Below the pieces are notes generated by a model. It saw only the letters and a list, made by a program, of their open reading frames with translations. It did not search any database and was not told the DNA's origin. A stretch of DNA of 64,000 nucleotides from Streptomyces sp. R28 (GTDB lineage: Bacteria; Actinomycetota; Actinomycetes; Streptomycetales; Streptomycetaceae). Positions 15,848 through 24,306 of this stretch are shown piece after piece (the stretch's first letter is position 1; every line of letters starts with the position of its first letter). Both the position numbers and the translations under genes were made by a program. Location: positions 8,793,001 to 8,857,000 of the forward strand of contig NZ_CP163439.1 of assembly GCF_041052385.1 (NCBI RefSeq), given 5' to 3'.

Positions 15848-16831
15848 ATGCTTGCTTCCTGGTACGACGCCCAGGGCCCCGCCGCCGATGTCCTGCACGT
15901 CGGTGAACTCCCTGATCCCGTCCCCGGCCCTGGCGAGGTCCGCGTCCGCGTCACCGTCTCGGGCGTCAACCCCGGCGACACCAAGAAACGGCGCGGCTGG
16001 CTCGGCTCGTCCATGCCCTTCCCGCGGGTGATCCCGCACAGCGACGCCGCCGGAGTCATCGACGCCGTGGGCGCCGGAGTCGACGTCCACCGCGTCGGAC
16101 AACGGGTCTGGGTACACGGCGCCCAGTCCTACCGCTCCTTCGGCACCGCCGCCCAGTACACCGTCGTACCCGACCACCAAGCCCCACCCCTGCCCGACCA
16201 CCTCAGTGACGAGCTGGGGGCGAGCCTCGGCATCCCCGGCATCACCGCCCACCGCACCGTCTTCGCCGACGGCCCGGTCGACGGCCAACTGGTCCTGGTC
16301 CACGGAGTCCTTGGCGGCGTCGGCTCCCTGGCCGCCCAGCTTGCCCAGTGGGCCGGCGCCACCGTGATCGCCACCGTCCGCCGAACCGCGGACCTCGACC
16401 ACATCGACCCGGCCGTCGTCTCCCACGCCGTCGCCCTGGATACCAGCGACCCCGCCGCGGCCATCCGCTCGTACGCACCGCAGGGCATCGACCGGATCAT
16501 CGAGGTCGCGCTGTCCGACAACGCCGACCTCGACAACGCCGTCGCCGCCAACAATGCCGTCATCGCCGCCTATGCCACCCGCTCAGACCGCACCGAAATC
16601 CCTTTCTGGCCGCTGCTGTTCAACAACGTCACCCTGCGGCTGCTCGGCAGCGACGACTTCCCCGCCGAGGCCAAGCGCCAGGCCGTCCGCGACCTCACCG
16701 CCGCCGCCGCCGTCGGCGCCCTCACCGTCGACGTCCGCGACCGCTACCCGCTGGACCAAATCACCAAGGCCCACGACCACGTCGACACCGGCGGTGTCCA
16801 CGGCCGCATCCTGGTCACCCTCCCCCAATAG
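15848..16831 (+). CDS. NADPH:quinone reductase-like alcohol dehydrogenase (MDR superfamily)
   Basis: A 327-residue medium-chain dehydrogenase/reductase. The N-terminal catalytic fold has GVNPGDTKKRRGWLG, and the nucleotide-binding region has VHGVLGGVGSLAAQLAQWAG, the Rossmann glycine motif. The zinc ligands of classic alcohol dehydrogenases are missing, which places it with zeta-crystallin-type quinone reductases acting on quinones or enones with NADPH. A strong GGAGG precedes the ATG. It is downstream of PadR on the same strand. Such enzymes often detoxify electrophiles, which would suit PadR-type control. Confidence 0.88.
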   Translation: MLASWYDAQGPAADVLHVGELPDPVPGPGEVRVRVTVSGVNPGDTKKRRGWLGSSMPFPRVIPHSDAAGVIDAVGAGVDVHRVGQRVWVHGAQSYRSFGTAAQYTVVPDHQAPPLPDHLSDELGASLGIPGITAHRTVFADGPVDGQLVLVHGVLGGVGSLAAQLAQWAGATVIATVRRTADLDHIDPAVVSHAVALDTSDPAAAIRSYAPQGIDRIIEVALSDNADLDNAVAANNAVIAAYATRSDRTEIPFWPLLFNNVTLRLLGSDDFPAEAKRQAVRDLTAAAAVGALTVDVRDRYPLDQITKAHDHVDTGGVHGRILVTLPQ

Positions 16832-16905
16832 CGCAGACTCGGAACACCGGCCCGTCACCAGCAACCCCCGTCTCATTGACGGCTACTGGATCGCTCACCT
16901 CACAC

Positions 16906-16979
16906 GACTAAGTTCACTGTCAAAGAAGCCGAAACGACTGGGTTCGCTGTCAAACGACTCGATTGGGTGACAAGGGACA
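16906..16979. repeat. Right end of element 2
   Basis: Sites GACTAAGTTCACTGTCAA (16906), GACTGGGTTCGCTGTCAA (16936) and GACTCGATTGGGTGACAA (16956), then GGGACA to 16979. This is a direct, slightly diverged repeat of 14367-14440. Confidence 0.85.
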
Positions 16980-16984
16980 AGTTC
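16980..16984. repeat. Target-site duplication of element 2, right copy (AGTTC)
   Basis: AGTTC follows the terminal ACA of element 2 and matches 14444-14448. Removing both elements rejoins GGGAC-ACAAG with TTCGCCGGG. Confidence 0.85.
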
Positions 16985-17023
16985 GCCGGGGGCAGACAGG
17001 AAAGGGCGTGCAAGGACTGGTGC

Positions 17024-17830
17024 GTGGGGGCAAAGCATGTCAACGTACAACGCTCTGCCGGAAAACCCACTCCCGAGCCCACGGAGGCGCCCCTGCATCC
17101 GCACCATTCCAGCGACCACCTCCACCCCGATTCTTCGGACCCGATGTACTGGGTCACCCCGCGGCACCTGGCCGGTGACGATGGCGTACTCGCCGAGCGG
17201 ATCGGCGACACCTTGGCTGGCCTCGGCTGGCGCATGTGGCCCACTGCGCGCCACACCCTGCTCCATGTGAGCCCGGATGGACTGCGGGGAGCCGAATGGA
17301 TCCTCGCCAGCCACCCGTTCCAGCTGGGTGATCTGCCTGTTGCCTGGCAGCTGAGCGCGCGCTCGCACGCGGCCTCCGCGATGGCGGAGTGGAACGCGTA
17401 CTTCACCGTAGGCGTTCCGCACGAGGCGCTCTCCGACCTCCTCATCGCGCTCGATGCCCGCGAGGCGCCAGACACGGGCTTTGAGAGGCCCGAGACGGTC
17501 CTCGACGCGGCCCTTGGCCAGGGCTGGATCCGTGACGTGGACCGCCCTCACACGGCCGCGATGGACCCCGGGCTCTCTGCCTGCCTCTCTTTGGGGATGC
17601 TGCCGCCGCTCATCGAGGACGCCGATCCACGCCCTGACCTGATGGGCTGGCAGGTGTGGGCTGAGCCGGTTGTCGGCGCCCCGTATCTGTGGTGTGCGAG
17701 CTTCAGCGCCAGCGTCCCGCATGACCTGGTCGCTGCTTTCGCCGCCTCGCTCGCCTCGCCGGTCCCGGTGCCCAGGCACACCTTGCCCGAGAGCGCACAG
17801 GGCCGACTCACTGTGGTCCGGCGGGGCTGA
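17024..17830 (+). CDS. DUF317 domain-containing protein
   Basis: About 268 residues from a GTG at 17024 with AGGA seven bases upstream. The body has MYWVTPRHLAGDDGVLAERI and GLGWRMWPTARHTLLHVSPD, then a second similar unit with MGWQVWAEPVVGAPYLWCAS. Two DUF317 repeats are usual. DUF317 proteins are frequent on Streptomyces plasmids, integrative elements and near XRE regulators, without a known function. A frame from 16967 would begin inside the end of element 2 and is rejected. The start lies only 45 bp from the insertion point, so the native promoter has been displaced. Confidence 0.8.
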   Translation: MGAKHVNVQRSAGKPTPEPTEAPLHPHHSSDHLHPDSSDPMYWVTPRHLAGDDGVLAERIGDTLAGLGWRMWPTARHTLLHVSPDGLRGAEWILASHPFQLGDLPVAWQLSARSHAASAMAEWNAYFTVGVPHEALSDLLIALDAREAPDTGFERPETVLDAALGQGWIRDVDRPHTAAMDPGLSACLSLGMLPPLIEDADPRPDLMGWQVWAEPVVGAPYLWCASFSASVPHDLVAAFAASLASPVPVPRHTLPESAQGRLTVVRRG

Positions 17831-17854
17831 GGACCTCGCAGTCCGAAGGGGCCT

Positions 17855-18382
17855 GTGGCGGTGCTCGTCGCCGATTTCCCTGAGCTGCATGTCACGGGTG
17901 TGAGGCAGGTCCCGTGTCTGTTGTACGACAGAGAAGAGTCCTTGTTCTTTCGACGCGCTCGCGCGGACCGCGCGTTCCGTGAGGCCCAGCGTGCGGGCTA
18001 CGAGCTGCTGCAGATGCATGCTGAGTGGCCCCTGCCGGAGCCCGCCCCCGGTGTCGGGACACCGGCAGCGCCACAGACGCCGACTACCGACTTTCTGCCG
18101 CTGGACCTGCGGGTTCCCTCGCGTCAGGACGTGGCCGGGCTGATGATGCGCTGGCTGCAGCCGCTAGTCGTAGACGGCGAGGTTCGGACGTGCCGCGAGT
18201 GCGGCGCGTACCGGGACTGGATCGTCTTGTGCATGCGCGACGACTCGGTGTGGTTGCGCTGCCGGGCCGGCCACACGACGCAGGAGGCCGGCTTGGACGT
18301 GGCCTGGTACAACCGCCACTCCGGTCCGGCCGACCGGTTCCACCCCACTCTCGAAGAGGGGCTGCGCCACCTCGGCCACTGA
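17855..18382 (+). CDS. Hypothetical protein with zinc-ribbon-like cysteines
   Basis: A 175-residue protein of unknown function from a GTG at 17855, 24 bases after the DUF317 gene. The C-terminal third has CRECGAYRDWIVLCMRDDSV and LRCRAGH; the two CxxC/CxxGH-like pairs could bind zinc. The N-terminal part (RRARADRAFREAQRAGYELL) is helical and charged. The pairing with DUF317 genes is common in Streptomyces mobile DNA. It is not recognised beyond that. Confidence 0.65.
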   Translation: MAVLVADFPELHVTGVRQVPCLLYDREESLFFRRARADRAFREAQRAGYELLQMHAEWPLPEPAPGVGTPAAPQTPTTDFLPLDLRVPSRQDVAGLMMRWLQPLVVDGEVRTCRECGAYRDWIVLCMRDDSVWLRCRAGHTTQEAGLDVAWYNRHSGPADRFHPTLEEGLRHLGH

Positions 18383-18472
18383 ACCCCCGACCCTCTTCAC
18401 CCCGTCTCACTGCTGGCATTCGGAGGGCCGGCCTGGTCAACCCGTTCATATCGCAGGCCACTAGGGGTTCAC

Positions 18473-19171
18473 TTGCGTCTTCACAACATGACCGTCCTCA
18501 GCCTGAGCGCCGTCGCCGTCGCCGTCGCCGTCCTGGCCCTGGCGGGCTGCTCGACCGGCAGCACGGCCTCCTCCACCCAGGCGGCCTCCGCGACCACGCC
18601 GTCCGAGAGCGCCTCGGCGCCGGCGCCGTTGTCCTCGGCTGCACTGGCCAAGCGGCTTCTGGACGAGGGCGACCTTGACGAGGGCTTCACCCGCCTGCCG
18701 CAGCGACCGGCAGCGCACGACGATGTGACCGTGATCGGCTGCCCGGAGCTGGAGAAGCTTGGCGACGAGGCGGCAACCGGTGCCGGCCTCGGCTTCTCCC
18801 GCAAGGCCAAGGTGACCTTCACCTACTCCGCCGGCGGCGACTCCGAGGTGTCCGAGGAGTTGTACAGCGACACTGCTGCGAAGCTGTCCAAGGGCATCGG
18901 GGAGATCTTCGATGCGATGGTCTCTTGTCCCGCGTACCAGGTGGTGTCGGGCAGCACGGTCATCGACATGGGCACTCACGAGGCGACGGTTCCTGATCTG
19001 GGGGACGAGCAGTGGAGTCAGCTGCTCACCTACTCGGTTGGCGGGCAGCGCAGCGTCGTCAAGCAGACGGCGGTCCGCACCGGCAACGTCGTGGTGGTCG
19101 TCTCCGGTTCGCCGGGACTCGTGGATGCCAACTTGAAGAAGGCGCTGGCCAAGGTTCAGGCCGTCGACTGA
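18473..19171 (+). CDS. Secreted lipoprotein
   Basis: A 232-residue lipoprotein. The signal peptide has a hydrophobic stretch of Val and Ala, ending in the lipobox LALAGC with Cys26 as the lipidation site. A Ser/Thr/Ala-rich linker follows, then a globular part with two cysteines (VIGCPEL, MVSCPAY) probably forming a disulfide, a layout similar to the extracellular sensor domains of PknH-like proteins and related lipoproteins. A TTG at 18473 is favoured because AGGGG lies six bases upstream; ATG at 18488 has no suitable ribosome site. It ends just before a strong terminator. Confidence 0.78.
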   Translation: MRLHNMTVLSLSAVAVAVAVLALAGCSTGSTASSTQAASATTPSESASAPAPLSSAALAKRLLDEGDLDEGFTRLPQRPAAHDDVTVIGCPELEKLGDEAATGAGLGFSRKAKVTFTYSAGGDSEVSEELYSDTAAKLSKGIGEIFDAMVSCPAYQVVSGSTVIDMGTHEATVPDLGDEQWSQLLTYSVGGQRSVVKQTAVRTGNVVVVVSGSPGLVDANLKKALAKVQAVD

Positions 19172-19188
19172 CCACCCTCTACTACCGC

Positions 19189-19223
19189 GGTGCCCCTCTG
19201 CCTGGGCTTGGCAGAGGGGCACC
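19189..19223. terminator. Bidirectional hairpin terminator
   Basis: GGTGCCCCTCTGCC (19189-19202) pairs perfectly with GGCAGAGGGGCACC (19210-19223) around a 7-base loop. It separates the convergent lipoprotein and relaxase genes. Confidence 0.8.
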
Positions 19224-19239
19224 GGTGTATGCGCTGATT

Positions 19240-20949
19240 TCACCGTGACATGCGGGGCCGGTCGTCTCGGCGGGGCGAGGGCTGGGCGCTACTGCCGCTG
19301 CCCCTGGCCGTGGTTGTGGTGGGTTCGGACATCGCGGTCGTATCGGCGGGCAGGTCGGCCATGCGGCGAATCCGCCACGCCAGTACGTCGCTGACGGAGT
19401 CCGCGGTCTGCAGCTCCCGCCGTCCGACTGCCTCTGTCAGGAGCGCGGTCGGGTCGTGTCCGGCGGCCTTGGCGTCGGCGAGTGTGGCGGCCAGCGCATA
19501 CCAGCCCGGCTCGGCCAGGACCTGTTCTGCCAGCTCTGGTACCGCCTGACGCAGATGGGCGGCCTGCCTGTGGCGCAGGGGCTGGGACAGGTGCCGGCCC
19601 CGCTGGTACAGCATGGTCAGCGGGACGTCGGCGGCGGCCTTGTAGGCGGCACGCAGGTGCTCAGCGGCCCGGCGGGCGGCGACCGCCTGCTGGGCGTGGT
19701 TCTTCTTCGCGTGCCAGTGGGCGGCGGCGGTGACAAGGAAGAACAGCATGTCGATCACCATCGCGGTCGTCGCGCCGTCCTCTCCGCGGCCGAGCGCGGG
19801 TCCGCTGTAGACGAGGTCGCGGGCGGCCTGACGCAGGGCACGGTCGTGCCCGCGTTCGGCCTTGATGTGGGAGCGGGTGGCCCGCTCGAACACGAAGGCG
19901 GCCTCACGCAGTTGGGCACGGGTGTGGGCGGCGGAGGTCTTGGCGAGCGCGTCCAGGACCTCTCCGGCGGCCGCGATGTGCGCAGCCACTTGGGCGTCCT
20001 CGCCATGGTCGATGACCAGTATGGCCTGCCATAGGGCTCCGGCCGCCCGCCGCCGTGCTGTTGCCGGTCCGCTTGATGCCGGACCCGCCACTTCGGCGGA
20101 GACGCTGTGGGTCTTGTCGGCCCAGCGTTTCCGGATGCGGGGCAGGGACAGGTCAGGGGCGAGGGTGGAGCCGGCGTAATAGACGGGCTCCCTGTTCCCG
20201 TTGCGGTTGTCCGGTAGGGCGACCTTGTAGCCGAGCAGGTCGCCGGAGGGCGCGACGCGCTTGCGGATGAGCAGGCCGGCGGCGGCCAGCCGGTCGAAGA
20301 ACTCCTCCTCGCTCGTGGCCCCGGCGACCGCGCGGCGCACGGTCTCCCGGAGCTCCTCGCGTGCCGGTTGCTCCCTGCCTTCGCGTTCGGCCTTGTGGCG
20401 TTCGGCGCTTGTGGGTGGCTTGGCGGCGGTGCCGTCCCCGGACGCGACGCGGCGCAGCCCGTAGTCGGCCTCGATACGGCGGCACTCGGCCTGGGCGCGT
20501 CGGGCCTCGTTGTGCAGGCGGGGCCGGCGGCCGTCGTCGCGGACCAGGGTGGCGATGATGTGGATGTGGTCGTCGGCGTGGCGGACGGCGGCCCACCGGC
20601 AGGCTTGCTCGTCGCCGTCGGGGGCGATGCCGGTGATGGCGACCATACGGCGGGCGATGGTCGCCCAGTCCTCGTTGGACAGGAGCGGATCCTCCGGGGC
20701 GGCCCGCACGGACAAATGCCATACGTGCTTCTCGGGACGCTTGCTGGCGGGCAGGGCATTGACGGGCTGGTCGAGCAGGCGCTGAAGCTGTTCGTAGGTG
20801 GCCTTCGGGTTGCGGCCGGGGTCGGGGATGAGCGGGTCGAAGGCGGCCACCAGGTGCGGGTCGATGTGTTCCTCTTCGGTGCCGGGGCCGTAGAGGTAGC
20901 GGATCAGCCCGATCGTCTTGCTGCCGCGTTTGTGGATGCTGGGGATCAC
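19240..20949 (-). CDS. Relaxase/mobilization nuclease (MOBP-like)
   Basis: A 569-residue relaxase. The metal-binding motif HADDHIHIIATL (H124, H128, H130) is the conserved three-histidine centre; the catalytic tyrosine is probably Y18 or Y20 in IRYLYGPG. Relaxases nick the transfer origin and lead the strand into the recipient. The C-terminal 300 residues are helical and basic, unlike a helicase, so this is a mobilization-type enzyme. The GTG start overlaps the mobC stop (20946-20949). Together with integrase and a replication-like gene it defines an integrative mobilizable element. Confidence 0.88.
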   Translation of the reverse strand: MIPSIHKRGSKTIGLIRYLYGPGTEEEHIDPHLVAAFDPLIPDPGRNPKATYEQLQRLLDQPVNALPASKRPEKHVWHLSVRAAPEDPLLSNEDWATIARRMVAITGIAPDGDEQACRWAAVRHADDHIHIIATLVRDDGRRPRLHNEARRAQAECRRIEADYGLRRVASGDGTAAKPPTSAERHKAEREGREQPAREELRETVRRAVAGATSEEEFFDRLAAAGLLIRKRVAPSGDLLGYKVALPDNRNGNREPVYYAGSTLAPDLSLPRIRKRWADKTHSVSAEVAGPASSGPATARRRAAGALWQAILVIDHGEDAQVAAHIAAAGEVLDALAKTSAAHTRAQLREAAFVFERATRSHIKAERGHDRALRQAARDLVYSGPALGRGEDGATTAMVIDMLFFLVTAAAHWHAKKNHAQQAVAARRAAEHLRAAYKAAADVPLTMLYQRGRHLSQPLRHRQAAHLRQAVPELAEQVLAEPGWYALAATLADAKAAGHDPTALLTEAVGRRELQTADSVSDVLAWRIRRMADLPADTTAMSEPTTTTARGSGSSAQPSPRRDDRPRMSR

Positions 20950-21566
20950 TCCGGGGCGCCGCCGTCGCGGTGGGCGAGCAGGGCATCGGCGGCATCCTCC
21001 ATGCGGCTGGCCGCGCGGAGTATGGCCTTCGCCGCAGCGCCGAGTTGGGGTGCATCGGCGCCGGAGTTGAGGGCCTTGGCGACCTGGTTGAACAGGCCGT
21101 GTATGCGACCCAAGTGGCGGCGGGCAGCGAACAGCTCGTCGATGACTTCCCGTTCGGTGGCGATCTCGGCGGCGGTACGGGTCAAGTCGCGGGCTGCCTT
21201 GTCGACGGCGTAGGCGAGGAACGCGGCGTTGGACATGTCGCAGTAGGCGGCGGCGTCGGTGAATCGCTTGAACTCTGCGTCGTTCATACGGCAGCTGGGC
21301 TGCTTCAGGCGCTTGCGCTCTCGCGGCAGACGCGCGCGCTGACGTCTCTTCGAGAGGGACTCGGCCTGCCGGTTCCCTCCCGGCTGCGGTCCGCCCTCGG
21401 TCGCAGCCTTACGGTCCGGTGCCCCCTGGCGCAGGGCTGTTCCCGCCACCCCTGGGGCGGGAAGGCCGGGAGCATTGCTCCCGGTACAACTTGCTCCGCC
21501 TGGGGCAGGGTTACTCGTCAGTGCATTCTCGTGGGTGGTGGGGTCTTCGTGGTGCGAGTCGTGCAA
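20946..21566 (-). CDS. mobC: MobC-like relaxosome accessory protein
   Basis: Up to 206 residues from a TTG at 21566; the true start may lie further in, since the first 70 residues are low-complexity. The C-terminal two-thirds (SCRMNDAEFKRFTDAAAYCD, then LFAARRHLGRIHGLFNQVAK and ALNSGAD) match the MobC family, with the helical core and the RIHGLFNQVAKALN signature. MobC helps the relaxase open the transfer origin. The upstream intergenic region (21567-21668) with a large palindrome is a candidate origin of transfer. Confidence 0.82.
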   Translation of the reverse strand: MHDSHHEDPTTHENALTSNPAPGGASCTGSNAPGLPAPGVAGTALRQGAPDRKAATEGGPQPGGNRQAESLSKRRQRARLPRERKRLKQPSCRMNDAEFKRFTDAAAYCDMSNAAFLAYAVDKAARDLTRTAAEIATEREVIDELFAARRHLGRIHGLFNQVAKALNSGADAPQLGAAAKAILRAASRMEDAADALLAHRDGGAPE

Positions 21567-21647
21567 CGGGTCTCCGTTTCAGCGGATGGTCGGGGGATAG
21601 TTGTGGGGTTCGCCACTCATTTCTCTTTCGGCTCGGCGGATGAGGGG

Positions 21648-21693
21648 CGCCCAGCGGGCGTACCGGAATTAATTCCGGTACGCCCGCTGGGCG
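21648..21693. repeat. 46-bp perfect palindrome
   Basis: Two 23-bp arms meet without spacer at 21670/21671; the core is TACCGGAATTAATTCCGGTA. It includes the stop codon of the gene at 21669-23009 and precedes mobC. It may end the upstream operon, form part of the transfer origin, or both. Confidence 0.75.
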
Positions 21694-23009
21694 TTGGTGC
21701 CCGTGCCGTTACTCGTCGCTGGCGTTGCCAGGTCCGATGTGCCGCCGTTGCGCTCGGCCTCCAGGGCATCGAGTGCCTGGGTGATCCGTTTGTTGGAGGC
21801 TTTGCGGTCGAGCTTGTCGAGCTCGGTGCGCATGGCTGTGTGGGGTGCGGATCCGGTGCGGGCTTCGAGATCGCGGGCGATGGCGATCAGCTCGTCGATG
21901 GACGTGTCGGGCGGGCGCCCGGTTCGGCGAGGCCGGGGTTTGGGCGTGTCGCGTTCCGGAACAGGGTGAGGTGGTTCCGGCTCCGCTGGGGGTTCCCGCT
22001 TCGCTTGCGGGGTTTCCCTCTTCTGCCGACGCTTGGGTGTGGGGACTTCCGGTACCCGCTCGCGCGCAGGGGGCGGGTGGTCATGGGAACGCTGAGCAAT
22101 ACCGGATGTGGAGTCACCGGAAGTTGGTAGTCCCGAGGGCGCAGATGCGGCATGTCGGCGGGTGCCGGTTTCCCAGGGGAAGGCCAGGTCGGCGTCGAGC
22201 AGTTCCGCGGCATTCCGGCGGGCCGCGAACCGGGCCAGGAGGCGTTCACGCTGTTGTGGATCGGTGGCCACCTGGGCCCGGTCCAGTGCATCGGACAGGC
22301 GACGCATGGCGTGCTGGCCTCGCCAGGTCGTGCGGTATGCGGTGGGTTTGGCGTGCAGGCGTGCGGCCAGGGCGGCGGCCTTGGTGGTGGCGCGTTCGCG
22401 GGTGATTTCCTGGGCGTCGCGGCTGCGGTCGGCGATGCCGAGGCGAGACAGGAGGCGCTCGCGGACCTCGCGACCGATGCGGGCGGCCAGGCTGTTGGAG
22501 GTGGCCTTGGCGATGCGGTGGCGCAGCTCGATGCCCAAGGCGAGGTGCCACAGTACGGCGGCCAGGACCGGCCCGAGGACGGCCCTCACGGTGCCGCCGA
22601 CCAGACCCGATTCGGCGTACGCGGGGATGATCTGAAAGGTTGTGATGACCCAGACCATGACCCCGGGCATACCAGGTGCCCGCTTGTCGCTGTGGAGGTT
22701 CGCCCTGGCCAGCAGGGCGGTGGACAGCAGTGCGAGCTCGCCGGCGGCGAACATCACGATCCGCTCCGCCGTGCTGTACATACCGAGGTGGTGGGCGGCG
22801 AACCGCCAGCTGGTGTCGGCGCTGTAGATGGTGCACACGGTCGCGGCGACCGCGGCAAGACGGAGTGCGAGTGTTCCTCGCTGCTCTTGCCGTTGGCCGT
22901 TGCTGCCGTGCCGGCCGCGCATGGTCAGGTATGTGGCCAGTGCCCCGGTGGCGACGAGGGCCAGGGCGGCGAGTATGAGGGGAGCGCTGTCCCAGGTCGG
23001 CCGGGGCAC
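21669..23009 (-). CDS. Membrane protein of mobile-element type, unknown function
   Basis: A 446-residue protein from a GTG at 23009. The first 170 residues hold about five hydrophobic segments (LILAALALVATGALATYLTM, LALRLAAVAATVCTIY, ELALLSTALLARA, VMVWVITTFQIIPAY, VLAAVLWHLALGI). The rest is soluble, rich in Arg, Pro and Glu, ending in a helical unit (TSIDELIAIARDLEARTG) that resembles a small helix-turn-helix. Membrane proteins of this plan are common in Streptomyces plasmids and integrative elements, some of them spread genes. It follows the 23012-23560 gene by two bases. No enzymatic motif is visible. Confidence 0.6.
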   Translation of the reverse strand: MPRPTWDSAPLILAALALVATGALATYLTMRGRHGSNGQRQEQRGTLALRLAAVAATVCTIYSADTSWRFAAHHLGMYSTAERIVMFAAGELALLSTALLARANLHSDKRAPGMPGVMVWVITTFQIIPAYAESGLVGGTVRAVLGPVLAAVLWHLALGIELRHRIAKATSNSLAARIGREVRERLLSRLGIADRSRDAQEITRERATTKAAALAARLHAKPTAYRTTWRGQHAMRRLSDALDRAQVATDPQQRERLLARFAARRNAAELLDADLAFPWETGTRRHAASAPSGLPTSGDSTSGIAQRSHDHPPPARERVPEVPTPKRRQKRETPQAKREPPAEPEPPHPVPERDTPKPRPRRTGRPPDTSIDELIAIARDLEARTGSAPHTAMRTELDKLDRKASNKRITQALDALEAERNGGTSDLATPATSNGTGTNAQRAYRN

Positions 23010-23011
23010 TG

Positions 23012-23560
23012 TCAGGCGTCACCGCCCCGAGTCCGTTCCTGACTCGAGTCCGTTCCGCGCCGCCGGGCCATGGTTGCGGCGTGTTCGGTGGCCAGGACGT
23101 AGAGCTGGACGGCGCACAAGGGGATCAGGGGTGCGCTGAACGACATGGCCACGACGATGAGGTCAGCCAGCGTCCAGCTGCCACCCGGGCCCTGCCGATC
23201 GGCGACGCTGTCGAGTACGGCGACCGTGATGGTGCGCGCAGCCATCGCGGCGAGTACGACCTTCCAGGCGTAGCCCTCGTCCAGGGGATCAGCCGACTGC
23301 AGCTGGACTATGGCCGCAATCGTCAGGGCGATGAACCCGTCGAGTACGCAGAGGAACACGTAGGGCAGTGGCGCGGATGCGTACGTCTTGGCAGAGAGTT
23401 GATACACGAGGTCGAGCGCGAGCAGGAAGGCCAGTGAGGCCAGTGCGACGGTCGTGGTGCATGCCCACGAAGGGGTCCAGGGAGGAGAGGAGGGACGCGT
23501 CGGGGCAGGGGGCATTGCGGTAGTGGGCATATGGGGTCCTTCGAAGGGCACGTCGGACAT
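23012..23560 (-). CDS. Small multi-pass membrane protein
   Basis: A 182-residue protein with four likely transmembrane helices (TTTVALASLAFLLALDLVYQ, VFLCVLDGFIALTIAAIV, WKVVLAAMAARTITVAVL, LIVVAMSFSAPLIPLCAVQL). It sits in the operon between a zinc-finger protein and the larger membrane protein. The arrangement is like spread/transfer membrane proteins of Streptomyces elements, but I do not recognise the family. Confidence 0.6.
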   Translation of the reverse strand: MSDVPFEGPHMPTTAMPPAPTRPSSPPWTPSWACTTTVALASLAFLLALDLVYQLSAKTYASAPLPYVFLCVLDGFIALTIAAIVQLQSADPLDEGYAWKVVLAAMAARTITVAVLDSVADRQGPGGSWTLADLIVVAMSFSAPLIPLCAVQLYVLATEHAATMARRRGTDSSQERTRGGDA

Positions 23561-23620
23561 GCGGCGTCGAGCCGGGGCCCGAGGGCGGAGGGCAGCGAGG
23601 GGGGAGAAAGCTGGGGCGGG

Positions 23621-24301
23621 TTACGCGGCGGCGAGCCCGGCTGCGGCGAGGTCCACGCGGGTCGGGTGAGGCGTCGCACGGGGCGCGTTGCCCCGGGCAC
23701 GACCGTCGGGGCCGATACGCCGACTGCGGCAGGGCTCTCCCCGGGCGGCGCGGCACCACTGACAGGGGACGCTGAGGGCGTCGGGCTGTCCGGCGGCGAC
23801 GGCGGCTTCGCGTGCGGCTCGGGCCGGCCGGTAGGGGGCGAGCTCGGCGCGGACGGCCGCTGGGATGCAGGATCCGATGGCGGCGAGGCGGGTCTCGATG
23901 TCGGGATGGGGGCCACCGGCGGTGATTTTCCGGTGTGCCGAGGGCTCAGCCATACCGGCTGCAACCGCGTGCCGGGTGGCGAGGAGTTCTGCACGCCACG
24001 CACCTGGGTCGTCCGGGTCGGCGGACGGGGTCGGGTCGGTGTGCCTGTCCAGACGGTCGCGGCAGTAGGCGTGCCACCTGCGGCCGACGTCCACGGGCAA
24101 GATGGGGTACGGGGAGGCGAGCACGTGGGCCCGTATCGCTTGGCGGACGTCCCAGCCATGATTGGTGGTCAGGGGCACGTCGTGGAGCAGCTCGTGCCAC
24201 TGGGCGATTTGGTCACGGGCTTCGCCGGTGTCGGTACGGACGGTGCGGGGGTCGAGTCGGCCGATGTAGGCGAGGATGGCGGCAATTTCACGGCGATCCA
24301 G
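23621..24301 (-). CDS. Hypothetical protein with C-terminal zinc finger
   Basis: About 226 residues. The upstream gene's stop lies at 24307-24309, and no ATG, GTG or TTG is in frame near it; a CTG at 24301 with GGAG upstream is the best start (LDRREIAAILAYIGRLDP). The alternative TTG at 24460 would overlap the neighbour by 150 bases. The C-terminus has VPCQWCRAARGEPCRSR followed by HPTRVDLA, a CxxC-x6-C-plus-His finger seen in proteins of actinobacterial mobile elements. Middle part is helical. Function unknown. Confidence 0.6.
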   Translation of the reverse strand: MDRREIAAILAYIGRLDPRTVRTDTGEARDQIAQWHELLHDVPLTTNHGWDVRQAIRAHVLASPYPILPVDVGRRWHAYCRDRLDRHTDPTPSADPDDPGAWRAELLATRHAVAAGMAEPSAHRKITAGGPHPDIETRLAAIGSCIPAAVRAELAPYRPARAAREAAVAAGQPDALSVPCQWCRAARGEPCRSRRIGPDGRARGNAPRATPHPTRVDLAAAGLAAA

Positions 24302-24306
24302 GGCAG

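Larger units (their letters stand above)
14449..16979. mobile_element. Short Tn7-like element without transposition genes (element 2)
   Basis: The 2531-bp unit starts TGTCCTTTGACA and ends, read inward, TGTCCCTTGTCA, and is flanked by AGTTC at 14444-14448 and 16980-16984. Its ends have the same binding-site order and spacings as element 1. It holds three genes (ester-cyclase-like, PadR, quinone reductase-like) and no transposase, so it should depend on TnsABC and TniQ supplied in trans, most simply from element 1. Confidence 0.85.

Noticed and set aside
14367..16979. Simple duplication of one right end with genes between
   Set aside because: The presence of a true left end at 14449 and the AGTTC duplications on both sides show a separate insertion rather than end duplication.
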